Shown here piece after piece: positions 48,591 through 60,241 of a stretch of 64,000 nt of DNA. Each line of letters opens with the position of its first letter. Position 1 is the stretch's first letter. The position numbers were made by a program, and so were the translations under genes. The notes under the pieces were generated by a model. That model saw only the letters and a program-made list of their open reading frames with translations. It was not told the DNA's origin and ran no database searches. This stretch comes from Paroedura picta (taxonomy: Eukaryota; Chordata; Lepidosauria; Squamata; Gekkonidae), in NCBI RefSeq assembly GCF_049243985.1, contig NC_135372.1, forward strand, positions 95,099,318 to 95,163,317. Direction: 5' to 3'.

Positions 48591-48754
48591 CATAAGTGCT
48601 CCTCTATGTTTGCTAATAAAGTACATGATTAAAGCTTTACATAATCACTGTTACCCCAAGCCCTAACAAACAGCAGTGGCGGATACCATCATGTCAGGAC
48701 CCCTTGACCCAAGGCAGGTGGTGGGGGAGGGGAAGTAGTTCAGGAGTAATGTAA

Positions 48755-48885
48755 TAGATACCTCATTATAGTTTCCACCTACCAAAGCCATTTCCTCCAG
48801 AGGAACTGGGATCGGTAGTGTGAAGATCAGTTGCAATTCCAGAAGATCTCCAGGCCCCACCTGGAGTTTGTAAACCTAGCAAGGA
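48755..48885. repeat. R3 repeat, partial
   Basis: AGATCAGTTGCAATTCCAGA and AGATCTCCAGGCCCCACCTG identify a fragment of the R3 family. Confidence 0.6.
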
Positions 48886-49068
48886 CAGCAACTTGTATGA
48901 CCCCCTCATGTATTTTTCTGACCTGATGGTTGCCCCCCTGAGGAAGCCTAGCTTACCCAATCACAATTCACATGGAGCTGCCAATGGGACAAATGGCACA
49001 CCCAGGGCTGTTTCAGGTTGAGACAATGGTACGGGAGAAGACATAACTGCTCTTTCCCTATGCACCAC

Positions 49069-49240
49069 AGGTAGAGTTGACAGCTTTGAGTTGGGAAACA
49101 CCTGGAGATTTAGGGGGTTGAGTTTAGGGAGGGCAGGGTTTGTGGGCAAGGGTTTTTTTTGGGGGGGTGGAACTGATCTTGGTTGTCTGGAAATCAATTC
49201 TAATAGCAGGAGATCTCCAGATGCCACCTGGAGGAACAAA
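49069..49240. repeat. R3 repeat
   Basis: It runs from GGTAGAGTTGACAGCTTTG through AACACCTGGAGATTTAGGGG to GGAGATCTCCAGATGCCACC. It is a moderately complete R3 copy lacking its centre. Confidence 0.65.
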
Positions 49241-49539
49241 ACACTGGCTACTTAAAGAATAAAGTACTGGAGGTTCTGCAAAATTGAACTCTTCCACCAA
49301 GCTTTTGGTTGAGCCCAGGATCACACCTCTAACATCGATATTGGGACCCTTGTCTGCCCCACACCTGGGATTTCGCCCAGATTGAGAGCTCCCATCTTGA
49401 GCCAGGCTATGTGTCATCAGCCTCGGTATTTCTGGTTTGGTTGATGTTGTTATGTTGTGTTTGAGACGGAGTAATCACAGTAATGTTAAAATGTTGTTTT
49501 AGTATATAGTTGTTTTAGATGTTTCGTATTAGCTAGTTT

Positions 49540-49990
49540 TTATATGTTGACTAGCAAGAAAGCCCATTGCAAGCAGGAATGAAATGGATGCTAGGACACA
49601 GGGGACACCAGGAGATGCAGATCTCTCTCTCTGTGACTCTCACTCCCTCTCGCTGCATGTCTCGGTGTGCCTCGCAGCAGAAGGCATAGCAGGTAATTAG
49701 GGCTTGTTCTTAGGAGGGAAGCACGGCTGATGTACAGTTTGGGTCAGCTCTCTCTGTCTCTCTCTCTCCCTCCAGCAGGGGCGGCTCTCCCTGTGTCTCT
49801 GTCAGCAGCTTGGGGCAGCTCTCCGTGTGTCTCTCTCTGCCTCCCTCACAGCAGGAGCGATAGGAGGGATTGAGGGCTCATGTTCGGTTTGGCAGGGCTC
49901 GATGTGTCTCTCTCTGTGTCAAGGCTGCACCCTGATTGCACCCTGATTCCAACTCGGACAGCCGGACAGATCATCTTGGAGAGGGGCAGC
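49540..49990 (+). repeat. repeat with degenerate CTCTCTGTGTCTC minisatellite (R4-like)
   Basis: It starts with ATGTTGACTAGCAAGAAAGC, resembling the start seen at 53060. The interior at 49736-49860 repeats an approximately 50-bp unit built of GGGGCAGCTCTCCGTGTGTC-like sequence followed by a CAGCAG spacer. The class is unknown. Confidence 0.5.
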
Positions 49991-51294
49991 CTAAAAATCT
50001 CATAAACAACCAACCAACAATCATTGAGGTCATTTCTGCACATCTGTAAAAATAGTGTTACGCCAGCTGAACAGTGTAACGCTAAATATAACTGTGCCTC
50101 CTGTCCCCTCCTTAACCTTTTCCCTGTCTTGCTCTTCTCTGCTGCCTTTTTGCACTTCTCACCATCTACATTGCCTGCTTGAAATGGAAGAAGAGAGCAA
50201 CATGGTTTATATGCAACTCTCTTCCACCTGTCAATCAAGCAAGGTAGCCAATCCCCCTTTTTCATGCTTTAAAGGTCCTGCGATGCCCACCTATTTTTTT
50301 AAATGTGTACTTCTCCATTGCTATGCCTGTGCACCTATTCATAGATGCATAGTGCTTTTTGAATGCTCCCCCTTCTTGAATCATGAGTCTTGTAAATTTT
50401 AAAAATTAATCTTGTTCCTGATTTTTTTTGGGGGGGGGGCAAGTTTAGAGAGGCATGCTTTGTGCTACAACGTTTGGAAAATAAATCTGGCATTGCCTGC
50501 ACGCTTGTCTGCCTATTCATTGCTCCAGGATTTCAGACATTGAAAAAAAGACGTTCCTGTCCCCGGGAGAGAGTGGCGGGAGAGAGGGCAGGATGAGGCA
50601 GGTGCCATTCATGTGTTTTAGTCTCCATAACTTCCCTCCACTGGTTGCCCGCTGGTTGCTCTCTTTAAGGTAGTGTTACATAGGCTGGTGAATCCACTTT
50701 TGGATTCACCAACTAGCGCTTTAAAATGGAGAATGTAGCCAGCCATTTACTGCCCAGACACTGCATTTTGGCGACGTCATATGGAGGGGCTGGAAAAAAA
50801 TGACAATGAAAGGTAAGCATTTCACTATTTTTAATGGGTGCAAAAATCCCCTGAAAATTGAAACAATTTTAGAGATAGAGTTCTAGCAGTCTAAATGACT
50901 GTTCTTCATCTGAAAGGCAAACAGGGAGGAAGTGTGCTCAAAGAGCAGAAAGTCTTCACTTCAGCCAATCAGGACACAGAAGGATATTTGCAAATACCAG
51001 GAAGTTCTGCATCTAAATATGCTAACTACACAGCTCCACCAAAACCCCTGGTAGGATATTCTTCCTACATGCTGTTGAATCATGCATACTGCAGATCTTG
51101 CCTCGTCTAACACTTGTCACCTCTCTAGAACTATTCCATGTGCTTCTCCCATCCATTAGAAGTCAAGCTTTGGCAGCATGAGATTATTCATTGTTATTGC
51201 TTAGTAAAAATAATCAAATCACCTTAAAAATGTAGCACTCAACATGCACAGAACAAAAACCTTCTCTTAGAAAGCACCGTGTCTGTTTCAGAGG
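49991..51294. other. intergenic, nothing recognised
   Basis: Mixed sequence with short ORFs and a poly-G tract near 50431. No recognisable gene or young repeat. Confidence 0.4.
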
Positions 51295-51500
51295 CTGCTT
51301 GTCCCAACCTGGATAGTCCAGGCAAGCCTGATCCCATCAGATCTTGGAGGCAGAGTTGGCCCTGGCTAGCACTTGGCAGGGCAACCTCCAAGGAATACCA
51401 GGGTTGTGATGCAGGGACAGGCAATGGCAAACCACCTCTGAATGTCTCCTGCCTGGCAGTTTTAGGATCTCCTGTCTATATTATACACATGCCGTATAAT
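51295..51500 (+). repeat. 5S rRNA-derived SINE
   Basis: The head reads GATCCCATCAGATCTTGGAG, then CTAGCACTTGGCAGGGCAAC. The body GGCAATGGCAAACCACCTCT is shared with the copies at 18157 and 31500. Confidence 0.82.
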
Positions 51501-52522
51501 AAATAAATGAAATAAATGAATAGGCTTGCTGGTAGGGCACAGTGTCCTTTTCACATACTCCTCTGTACTTATCCATTTTTAACACCCTCTGTCCATTCTT
51601 CCAAGTTATGAAAATTGTAATCATTACAACTGCTGCTCAAGGGGAAAGGAATGGTGTGTGGTGTATGTATTATTTAGCGTTCTCTAGCACCCCCTTTGAA
51701 TCATCAGAGCAACTAAGAGCATCTGATGACAGGGTACTGCTAGGCTGCTCATACATAAAAGCCTTGTGTGGTTGGTTCTATCAGCAGAGAAATCCTCCTC
51801 TGCTCATTTATGCAGTTTACATTCCCTTTTAAGATGCGTGGGAGACCTTTGAAGTGTGAGAAATTCCTGGGTTCTGCTGGGTTGATTTGTAAAGGGGGGG
51901 GCACAGACCCTTTATAGGGTTGTGTCAGCTGATGAGAAGATGCATTTTTGTGCAATTTCCACCAGTGATTGTGCCTTTGATTTTAATGAATGCGTTAAAT
52001 GCCGGGGGAAACGTTGGTTGCGCCAATTCTGTCTCCCGGTGCCCTCCTTTCAAAGCACTTTGCTCTCATCGCTTACTCCAATTTAAGGCCCCAGATCAAG
52101 CCATGCTTGACTTTCTTTCTTTATTAAAGGAGGCAGCTGCAAACTGTACTGCAATTTCTTAATCCATTTAGCAGCTACAAATGAGCCCGCAAATGAAGCT
52201 TCTGGTCCGAGGTGGAAGCTTGAGGGTGCTTGGCCAAATCACTATGTTATTTAATGCACAAATGACATTTAATAATATTGAGCAATATTTGACATCAACA
52301 TAGAATTAGAGTGTCTCCTTTTCTATACCTGGCAGGTGTAAGCCTCATCTGTTGTAGTCAGAAGTGTTCTTAGGAGCATAACCTGAGATCCTCAACTCAA
52401 TTTTAATAAACACAACCCCCAGATTGCTCAAATTAATCTGGGTTCAGCAGTCAGATCTTTGATTGGGGGAATCCTAATCCCCCTAATCTCCCTGAGGATC
52501 TTCTGGTTTTACAACTCATCTC
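51501..52522. other. intergenic, nothing recognised
   Basis: No gene or clear repeat family is seen. Confidence 0.4.
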
Positions 52523-52584
52523 CAAGAGGTTCCCTTGGAGAAAACAGCTGCTTTGGAGGGTGGACTCCATAGCACTATATTAAT

Positions 52585-53045
52585 GTGGCCAGACCTTTGG
52601 CAGGACAGTCCCGCATTTGGGGGCATTTGCCCCGTGTCCTGCCATGTTTTCCAGATGTCCCGCGGTGTTCACCAATTTTTTTAATTTTTTTCTTTTTCTG
52701 CGTGCTGCACGGCAGCCCAGCAGGCAGGCCGGGCTCAGGAGGCCCCCATGCAGGCGCCCGGGCACCGGGGAGGGGCTTGCACGGTACCGCCATTCCCGCC
52801 GAAGCCCGCCGCTCTGCTGCCGCCTGCTCGCGCCTTCCTGCCTCCATGGATCTACCCACCGGGCTCTTCCCAGGCTGCCGCTGCTGCCACCACCCTTCTT
52901 GAGGTCAGTCGGGGAGGGAGGGGGGCCTGCTGCCACTGCCTCTGCTGCCACCACTTCCACTGCCACCACCGCCTTTCTTGAGCCCAGTCGTAGGGGCCCG
53001 GCGGCGGCGGCGCATCCCACCTTAGGTTCCCTTAATTCTGGTCAC
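52585..53045. mobile_element. GC-rich non-autonomous element, candidate inverted termini
   Basis: It starts GTGGCCAGACCTTTGG and ends AATTCTGGTCAC, an imperfect inverted pair. The interior is very GC-rich, with a (CGG)n run near 53000 and CTGCTGCC repeats. Open frames on both strands are low-complexity and not credible as genes. Confidence 0.4.
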
Positions 53046-53480
53046 TTTACACTCTCTCTATATATACTAGATTCAAAGCCCCCCCCCACACACACACCGT
53101 GGCTGCGCAGCAGACACATAGAGGCGGCACTGCACCTGAGTGCGGTGTTTCTGGGCCCGGGGGGAAGGCCTGTTTCCCCTCTCCCCCCGGCAGTGGCACG
53201 GCCTTCCCCTCTGGCCTTTTCGAGGCCACGGGTGTGCTTCTAGGCCCGAGGGGAAGGCCTCCTTCACAGTGTCCTGCTGCTTCCCCATCGCTTTCTGGCC
53301 TGTCCTGGTGAGGGCCTAGAAGCCTGTCCTGTTGAGAGCTTAGAAGCCTTTCTGGCCTGTCCTAGTGAGGGCCTAGATTGTGCCCTCACCCAATTGGCTA
53401 TAACTGCTGTCTGTCCTGGTAAGGGGCCAGTCAGGGGCCAATCACTTACCCCTTACCGAAATATGAAGTTGGAAAGATAC
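53046..53480. repeat. R4-like repeat with ~25-bp minisatellite
   Basis: The start, CTATATATACTAGATTCAAA, resembles the element at 49540. At 53298-53375 the unit GGCCTGTCCTGGTGAGGGCC recurs about three times. Confidence 0.45.
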
Positions 53481-53574
53481 CACTGAGGTCCCTCCTCACC
53501 CCAAACCCTGCCCACTCCCAGCTCCACTTCCAAAATCTCCAGGTATTTCCTAACCCAGAGCTGCCAACCCTATC

Positions 53575-53961
53575 TTTGATAAACAAAATAGCCTAGCAAT
53601 ATTTCTTTGTCTTTCAAGGTGCATCCAGGTATGCATTTTCATCATTCTGTGTTTCATTTTGCTGCTCCAGTACCAGCCATTTCCCATAGCAGCATAAATT
53701 GTGTCTTGTTATATTTTTTCTCATTGTTTATATTGTTTTATTGTATGTTTAAATAATTGTTTATATGGAGTTCCACAAGGGAGAAAAGTGGGTAATACAT
53801 ATTTCATTTCATCAAATATAAACTAAATAAGAAATTGTTGAGTGTTATTGAGTGAACAGATCACTGTCTTTAATAGTGGACAGCTTTCTTTAAAAAACAA
53901 CTTGAAAATACTTGTTTTATTAATCTTGGTGTTTAGAAGTTGTAAGCTGCATAAATGAGTG
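53575..53961. other. AT-rich stretch, possible old LINE tail
   Basis: At about 53745-53830, GGAGTTCCACAAGGGAGAAA followed by an AT-rich tail loosely resembles an L2 3' end. Nothing else is recognised. Confidence 0.3.
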
Positions 53962-54160
53962 TTTTAGAGTTGCCAGCTCTAGGTTGGGAAATACCTGGAG
54001 GCTTTGGGTGTGGAGCTAGGAGTGGGTGCGATTTGGGGTATGGAGAGACCTCTTTGGAGTATAATGCTATGGAGTTCATCCTTCAAAGTGGCCATTTTCT
54101 CTGCCACCTGGAGATGAGCTATAATTACAGGGGAACCCCACATGCGACCTGGGGACTGGC
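53962..54160. repeat. R3 repeat
   Basis: It starts AGAGTTGCCAGCTCTAGGTT and continues through AATACCTGGAGGCTTTGGGT and GGCCATTTTCTCTGCCACCT. It is one of the best-preserved R3 copies. Confidence 0.7.
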
Positions 54161-55026
54161 ATCAGCTAGAAGAGGCTGGGGAGAAGCAGCAATGCAGACA
54201 TTTTTAAAACTTGCAAGGAGTGGGCATTCTGATTTGTCTGATTATCTCTGTGTCTGTCACTGATCACATGGTGTGTGCTTTAGTGGTGCTTCCCCCAATT
54301 CAGCTGGGGAAAAATTGTGATATATTTCTTTAGAGGTTTGTTTGCAGCTTCCCATGAATTTCTTGTGTTAACAGAGGTTTCTGTCCTAGAATAAACTGGG
54401 TTAACTGCTGCTGCTGGGGAACAATGTGATTGGGGCTGATGGGGGGGGGATCCTTGAACATTGACAATAGGAAAAGAAAGGGGAGAGAACAGGGGGGACA
54501 ATGTTTCTGAACAGCAAGATGGGCTGTTCTGCATGTGGGTGTGGACTGCAGTTAATTTTCTGCTCTGGCTCGTTACAGAGAAATGCATCAGAGTCAGGTA
54601 AATGCCAGGGCTTAATGAGAAAGGAAGAATAATTGTGTGTTTATACCCAGAAATGGAAAAAAAGTGATGGTTACTTAAAGAGAAAATCAAACCAGGCTAG
54701 TCCTGGGAAAGACAAAATGATTGCAGAAAAGATCTCTTTTATGCAGCAGTTTCAGATTTCTATTGGTGGGCAATTCTGCTATCAAAATGAGGGTCTTTGT
54801 TTGGTTTAGAATGCCTACATTTCTAACTGTGGAATCCTAAACAGAGCTAAACCTTTTTTAGGTCCAAGGGGCGTAAAAGGGCGTAACTTTATTTAGGATT
54901 GCATTTAGGATCGCATTATTGGTGGATTATTTTATGTGTATTTTAATGTTTCACTTCTAAAATCTATAATATTATATAATTGGCAGACTGTTTTCTCTAG
55001 CAGGTTAGGCCAAGATACAGAGACCT
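54161..55026. other. intergenic, nothing recognised
   Basis: No gene or clear repeat is seen. Confidence 0.4.
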
Positions 55027-55587
55027 GGGTGTAAACTGCACGGAGTTTTTATTCCAATCCCAGGTCGATTCAGTCCCTGCCCTCTACACAGAATGACATT
55101 TCTGTTTGGATTTGGGGCAATTTAAATTTTCCTTCTGCAGCAAGAAGGATTGATCCGGAGTGACCCTACCTTTATTGTGTGATATCTTAGAGTGCCTTTA
55201 ACGCTCAATATTTTTCAAATCCAGATTGGGAAAGCAAGAGAACCTCTGATAGGCCACACCTGGTCATGTGACAAGCTTGCCTTGAAGGAGAAGCCCCTAA
55301 TTTCTCTCAACTTCTGTCTCTCCTGGATTTTTTCTCCCTTCTCTGCCTTTTCGATCCTCCCACCCCCCTCCAAGAAAAGAAAGAGGCTCCCTACTTGGCT
55401 CTTCTCCCCACCCTTCAAGAAAAGAAAGAAAGAGGCTTGTCTCCCCCCCCCCCTTCTGAACTACCCTAACCAGGTGCAGAAGACTTTCCTCTTTCAATGG
55501 GGGGGGGGAGAGGAAGACCCGAGTTCAAAGCGATCTGAATTCAACAGGATTGACAATGGAATAAACAAACTAAGTGCAGACTCTGCC
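55027..55587 (+). repeat. R1 interspersed repeat, copy C
   Basis: It starts GGGTGTAAACTGCACGGAG and ends AAGTGCAGACTCTG. It is a full-length-looking relative of copies A and B with the same internal landmarks, and lacks a short internal piece present in B. Confidence 0.78.
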
Positions 55588-55636
55588 CTGCCTAAGATCA
55601 TACAGTGAATATAAGAACATAGGTGGCGCTCTACTG

Positions 55637-55986
55637 CAGCTGTCCCCAACCCCCACTCCGGGGATACCAGGTCGATACCAGGATGCGGCTCCTCCTCGTC
55701 CTCCTCCTCCCCAGCTGCTGCCTCAGGGGCTGCCCTGCCACTGTGCCACCGGCTCACCTTTGGTGCTTTCCAGCGGCTACCATGGCTGGGGCTCCCTCTT
55801 GGTGTGGCACTGTGCAGCTGCTGCTGGGAGCGCTCCCCAGTGGGTGGCAGGAAGTCAGGGGCACCAGCGGGAAAGCAAGTGGAGCAGGGGCTCAGGCGGC
55901 GGTGGTGACGTCCCTCAGCAAAAGACTTCCTCCCCATCCCGGGCCTCAGTAATATTGTCAAGTGATAAAAAGGTTGGGGACCACTG
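55637..55986 (+). mobile_element. hAT non-autonomous element
   Basis: The termini are CAGCTGTCCCCAAC and GTTGGGGACCACTG. The interior shares GGGGATACCAGG-type and CTCCTCCTC stretches with the copy at 33183 (in reverse). No convincing target duplication was found. Confidence 0.78.
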
Positions 55987-56625
55987 CTTGTGTTGTGTCT
56001 ATCTGATTCAGTGTGCTTTTGTAAACAACGGCCAACCAGGTGTCCCTGAGGCTAAATCTTGGTCAAATAGGTATTCCAACCAGGATTTTGAAACTGAAAT
56101 AGGTTATGCTGCAGTCCTTACAAATACATTTATCCAGCTTCCAATGAACATTTTCTTATATTTTTTCTTAGATGATTTGATTATAATTTAAAGTGAACAG
56201 TATTTTGAGTATATTTGTGTCTATGCATCAGGCAGTATCCATTATCTGAACTGCTTTTTGTGCGCAAATGCTTGCATTTTGTGGTCATCCCACTGAACAA
56301 TCAAAAGTGCTCAAGTAACATTTATACGGTTTGACAGGGGTGCTGACCAAAAATTGAGCAATTGTGGAGGTGTTAATCCATTACTAATACAGCCTCAACC
56401 ACCTCACAAACTCATCCACACTGTGCTTGACTTGATGGGCCCAAGAGTGGGCCCTGGGTTCTGTCTTGACTCTTGCTCTATGGATAATATTAGTTCTACG
56501 GGTTACATGGTATAGAGTGATAATGAAGCCAATGGGTGTCTGTTGTGTGCTCTCCTTGTGCCAACCAAAACATTAAAAACGCACCAATAAGCCATTTAGC
56601 ATTGATGAGTACTTCTTTTCTTACT
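55987..56625. other. intergenic, nothing recognised
   Basis: AT-rich sequence without a recognised gene or repeat. Confidence 0.4.
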
Positions 56626-59253
56626 GAATCATAAAATCATAAAGGTAAAGGGAAAGGTATCCCCAGTGCAAGCACCGAGTCATGTCTGACCCTTGGGGTG
56701 ACGCCCTCTAGCGTTTTCATGACAGACTCAATACGGGGTGGTTTGCCAGTGCCTTCCCCAGTCATGACCGTTTACCCCCCAGCAAGCTGGGTACTCATTT
56801 TACCGACCTCGGAAGGATGGAAGGCTGAGTCAACCTTGAGCCGGCTGCTGGGATTGAACTCCCAGCCTTATGGGCAAAGCTTTCAGACGACTGCCTTACC
56901 ACTCTGCGCCACAAGAGGCTCTTCATAAAATCATAGAATCATAGAATCATAGAGTTGGAAGGGGTCATACAGGCCATCTAGTCCAACCCCCTGCTCAACG
57001 CAGGATCAGCCCTAAGCATCCAAGAAAAGTGTACATCCAACCTTTGCTTGAAGACTGCCAGTGAGGGGGAGCTCACCACCTCCTTAGGCAGCCTATTCCA
57101 CTGCTGAACTACTCTGACTGTGAAAATTTTTTTCCTGATATCTAGCCTATATCGTTGTACTTGAAGTTTAAACCCATTACTGTGTGTCCTCTCCTCTGCA
57201 GCCAACAGAAACAGCATCCTGCCCTCCTCCAAGTGACAACCTTTCAAATACTTAAAGAGGGCTATCATGTCCCCTCTCAACCTCCTTTTCTCCAGGCTTA
57301 ACATTCCCAAGTCCCTCAACCTATCTTCATAGGGCTTGGTCCCTTGGCCCCAGATCATCTTCGTCGCTCTCCTCTGTACCCTTTCAATTTTATCTACGTC
57401 CTTCTTGAAGTAAGGCCTCCAGAACTGCACACAGTACTCCAGGTGTGGTCTGACCAGTGCCGTATACAATGGGACTATGACATCTTGTGATTTTGATGTG
57501 ATGCCTCTGTTGATACAGCCCAAAATGGCATTTGCCTTTTTTACCGCTGCATCACACTGCCTGCTCATGTTTAGTTTACAATCCACAAGTACCCCAAGGT
57601 CTCGTTCATACACAGTGTTACCTAGAAGTGTATCCCCCATCCCATGTTTTTCATTTTTCTGACCCAGATGCAGAACTTTACATTTATCTTTATTAAATTG
57701 CATCTTGTTCTCATTTGCCCATTTTTCCATTGTGTTCAGATCTCGTTGAACTCTGTCTCTATCTTCCGGAGTATTTGCCAGTCCTCCCAATTTGGTGTCA
57801 TCTGCAAACTTGATGAGTAGTCCCTCCACCCCCTTACTAGATCATTAATAAATATGTTAAAAAGTACCGGGCCGAGCACCGAGCCCTGAGGTACCCCGCT
57901 ACTTACCTCTCTCCAATCTGATGAAACACCATTGACAACAACTCTTTGAGTGCGGTTCTCTAACCAATTCCCTATCCACTTAACTATCTGAAAATCCAGA
58001 TTGCAGTCCTTCAACTTATCCATCAGAACATCATGGGGAACCTTGTCAAAAGCTTTACTAAAATCCAAGTAAACGACATCAACCGAATTTCCCCGATCCA
58101 GCAAACCTGTTACTTGGTCAAAAAAGGAAACCAGGTTGGTCTGGCAGGACCTGTTGGAGACAAATCCACGCTGACTTCCTTGGATCACCAAATTGTCCTC
58201 CAGATATTTGCAGATTGCTCCCTTTAATATCTGCTCCATTATCTTCCCCACAACAGAGGTCAGACTCACTGGTCTGTAGTTTCCTGGGTCATCCTTCCTC
58301 CCCTTATTGAAGATCAGAATAACGTTTGCTCTCTTCCAGTCCTCCGGGACATCTCCAGTCCTTAAAGAGGTCCCGAAGATGATGGACAAGGGCTGTGCAA
58401 GTTCTCTGGAAAGTTCTTTGAGCACTCTCGGGTGCATTTCATCCGGACCAGGGGATTTGAACTCATCCAGTGCAGCTAAATGCCTCTCGACAACCTCTCT
58501 ATCCATGTTAACCTGCCACCCAGACACTATCCTTCGGCTACAGCCATCTCTAGATGTGCCTAAACACTTTGACCTGTGGGAAAAAACAGATGTAAAATAG
58601 GCACTAAGCCTTTCTGCTTTCTCTGCATCCTCCGTTAGTGTTTGTCCATCCGCACCCAACAGTGGGTCTATTGCCTCCTTTACGTTTGCTCCTCACATAA
58701 CTGAAAAATCTTTTCTTGTTACAATGGGCTTCCCTGGCCAATCCTAGCTCACTCTCAGTTTTGGCCTTTCTGATGATTGATCTACAGTACCTAGTAACCT
58801 GTAGGTACTCTTCTTTAGAGCTCTGTCCTTCCCTCCATTTCCTGAACATTTTCCTTTTCTTTCTTAGTTCCTCTTGAAGTTCTCTGTTCATCCAAAAAGG
58901 CTTCTTAGAGCTCCTGCAGTGTTTTCGTCTTTCTGGGATAGTCATTGATTGAGCATGCAATAGCTCTTGTTTGAGTAGCGCCCACCCTTCACATGCTCCC
59001 TTCCCTTCCAGCATTCTCGTCCATGGTATGACACTCATCATGTCTCTGAGTTTATTAAAGTTTGCCCTACGAAAATCCAACATCCGCGTCTGGCTACAAG
59101 CTTCCTTGGCTCCCCATCTCAAAAGGAATTCTATGAGGACATGGTCACTTCCCCCTAGGGTCCCCACCTCCTTCACCTCATCCACCAACTTTTGCCTGTT
59201 GGTCAGTATTAAGTCCAGTATGGCTGAACCTCTTGTGGGTTCATCTACTGGTT
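56626..59253 (-). mobile_element. CR1 LINE, 5'-truncated third copy, with a SINE in its tail
   Basis: On the minus strand homology starts at VDEPTRGSAILDLIL in ORF2 (near 59253). It runs through the linker region, the reverse transcriptase ([33 protein letters not shown]) and the C-terminal domain (ending FSWML near 57015) to an ATTCTATG tail. Three open stretches remain: 59188-58604, 58659-57736 and 57829-56978. The first break falls at the same bases as in the copy at 6691. The 4-base loss seen in the two plus-strand copies is absent here. A Sauria SINE interrupts the tail repeat. Confidence 0.94.
56642..56923 (-). repeat. Sauria-type SINE inside the CR1 tail
   Basis: The minus strand begins with the tRNA-like head (CTTGTGGCGCAGAGTGGTAA as A box, GGGAGTTCAATCCCAGCAG as B box). 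It ends GGGTCAGACATGACTCGGTG and then ACCTTT-like units. Exact 12-bp target duplications CATAAAATCATA flank it at 56630-56641 and 56924-56935. Confidence 0.93.
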
Positions 59254-59518
59254 CTTTTGTGTCCTGACTTTTGATGTTTCATCTGGGAAGTACTCAGTCC
59301 TTCCTGATTTTTTTTTAAATAAAGCATAGTAACAACAAATCATAAAGTGGCATACACATGAGAAGATAGGGACTTGGGTCAATGACGGTACAATGTTAAG
59401 CATAGCTATACCTTTCTAACCTCAATGACTTCAGTGAATTTAGAACAGTCTAACATTACTTAGGATGATTCTGTTATTCACTAATCACCTGTGAAACTGT
59501 GGGCACCATTCTGTAGAT

Positions 59519-59853
59519 CAGTGGTCCCCAACCTTGTTATCACTGGGGACCACTCAACGCCGGGGACCACTCACCGGGGACCACTCAACGCCTTTTAATG
59601 AAGCCCGTTGGGGGGAAGTTTACTCCTCTACTCTCAACCACTGCCCTAACGCTCTCTGATCGCTATGGTAATGTTTAAACATCCCTTCAAAATAAGATAC
59701 AGACACGCAACAACAATGAAGTGTGTTGTAAAGGGCTGGGGGGGGGGATGAAGTAAAGGCCGGGGGGGGGGGGGAGAAGGCGTCCTTCGGGGCCCACCTC
59801 CAATTAGTCGAAGGACCACATGTGGTCTGCGGCCCACAAGTTGGGGATCGCTA
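59519..59853 (+). mobile_element. hAT non-autonomous element
   Basis: It starts CAGTGGTCCCCAACC and ends with TTGGGGATCGCTA. 8-bp flanks CTGTAGAT occur at 59511-59518 and 59854-59861. The interior has two long G runs near 59740-59775 and a short tandem duplication of GGGGACCACTCA at the left. Confidence 0.85.
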
Positions 59854-60131
59854 CTGTAGATGATGCTATGATCTTTGTATCATTTATCATTACAATTGAA
59901 GCACAGACCCAGGATTGCATTATGAGCATTAGGAAAATGTGATTTCATTGCAAGAGTAGAGCATCGTCAAGGGAAGATATCTGGATCCCTCACTGTGTAC
60001 TTAGTGCACTAAAAAGCTGATCACATAGGAAAGCACTATGAAATTATGTGTTTGATTTGAAGCAGGCCAGAACATTTTGAAATTCTCCACATTGGTTCCA
60101 GCTTCACCAATGGCATTTTAATTGTCTGGAG

Positions 60132-60233
60132 CAGGGGTAGCCAAACTGCAGCCCTCCAGATGTCCATGGACTACAATTCTCATGGGAATAGTAGTCCATG
60201 GACATCTGGAGGGCCGCAGTTTGACTACCCCTG
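60132..60233 (+). mobile_element. small palindromic hAT-type MITE
   Basis: The arms CAGGGGTAGCCAAACTGCAG and GCAGTTTGACTACCCCTG are inverted and extend through CTCCAGATGTCCATGGACTA. The flanks GTCTGGAG (60124-60131) and GTCTGGAC (60234-60241) match at 7 of 8 bases. Confidence 0.88.
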
Positions 60234-60241
60234 GTCTGGAC

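Larger units (their letters stand above)
52523..53574. repeat. R3 repeat split by a GC-rich insertion
   Basis: The left half (52523-52584) carries AAACAGCTGCTTTGGAGGGT, and the right half (about 53480-53574) carries CCACTGAGGTCCCTCC and AACCCAGAGCTGCCAACCC. Together they make one R3 copy with roughly 895 bp inserted. Confidence 0.65.

Noticed and set aside
52617-53243. 208-codon open frame in the GC-rich block
   Set aside because: Low-complexity, proline- and alanine-rich, with overlapping open frames on both strands, as expected of GC-rich repeat DNA. No domain is recognised.
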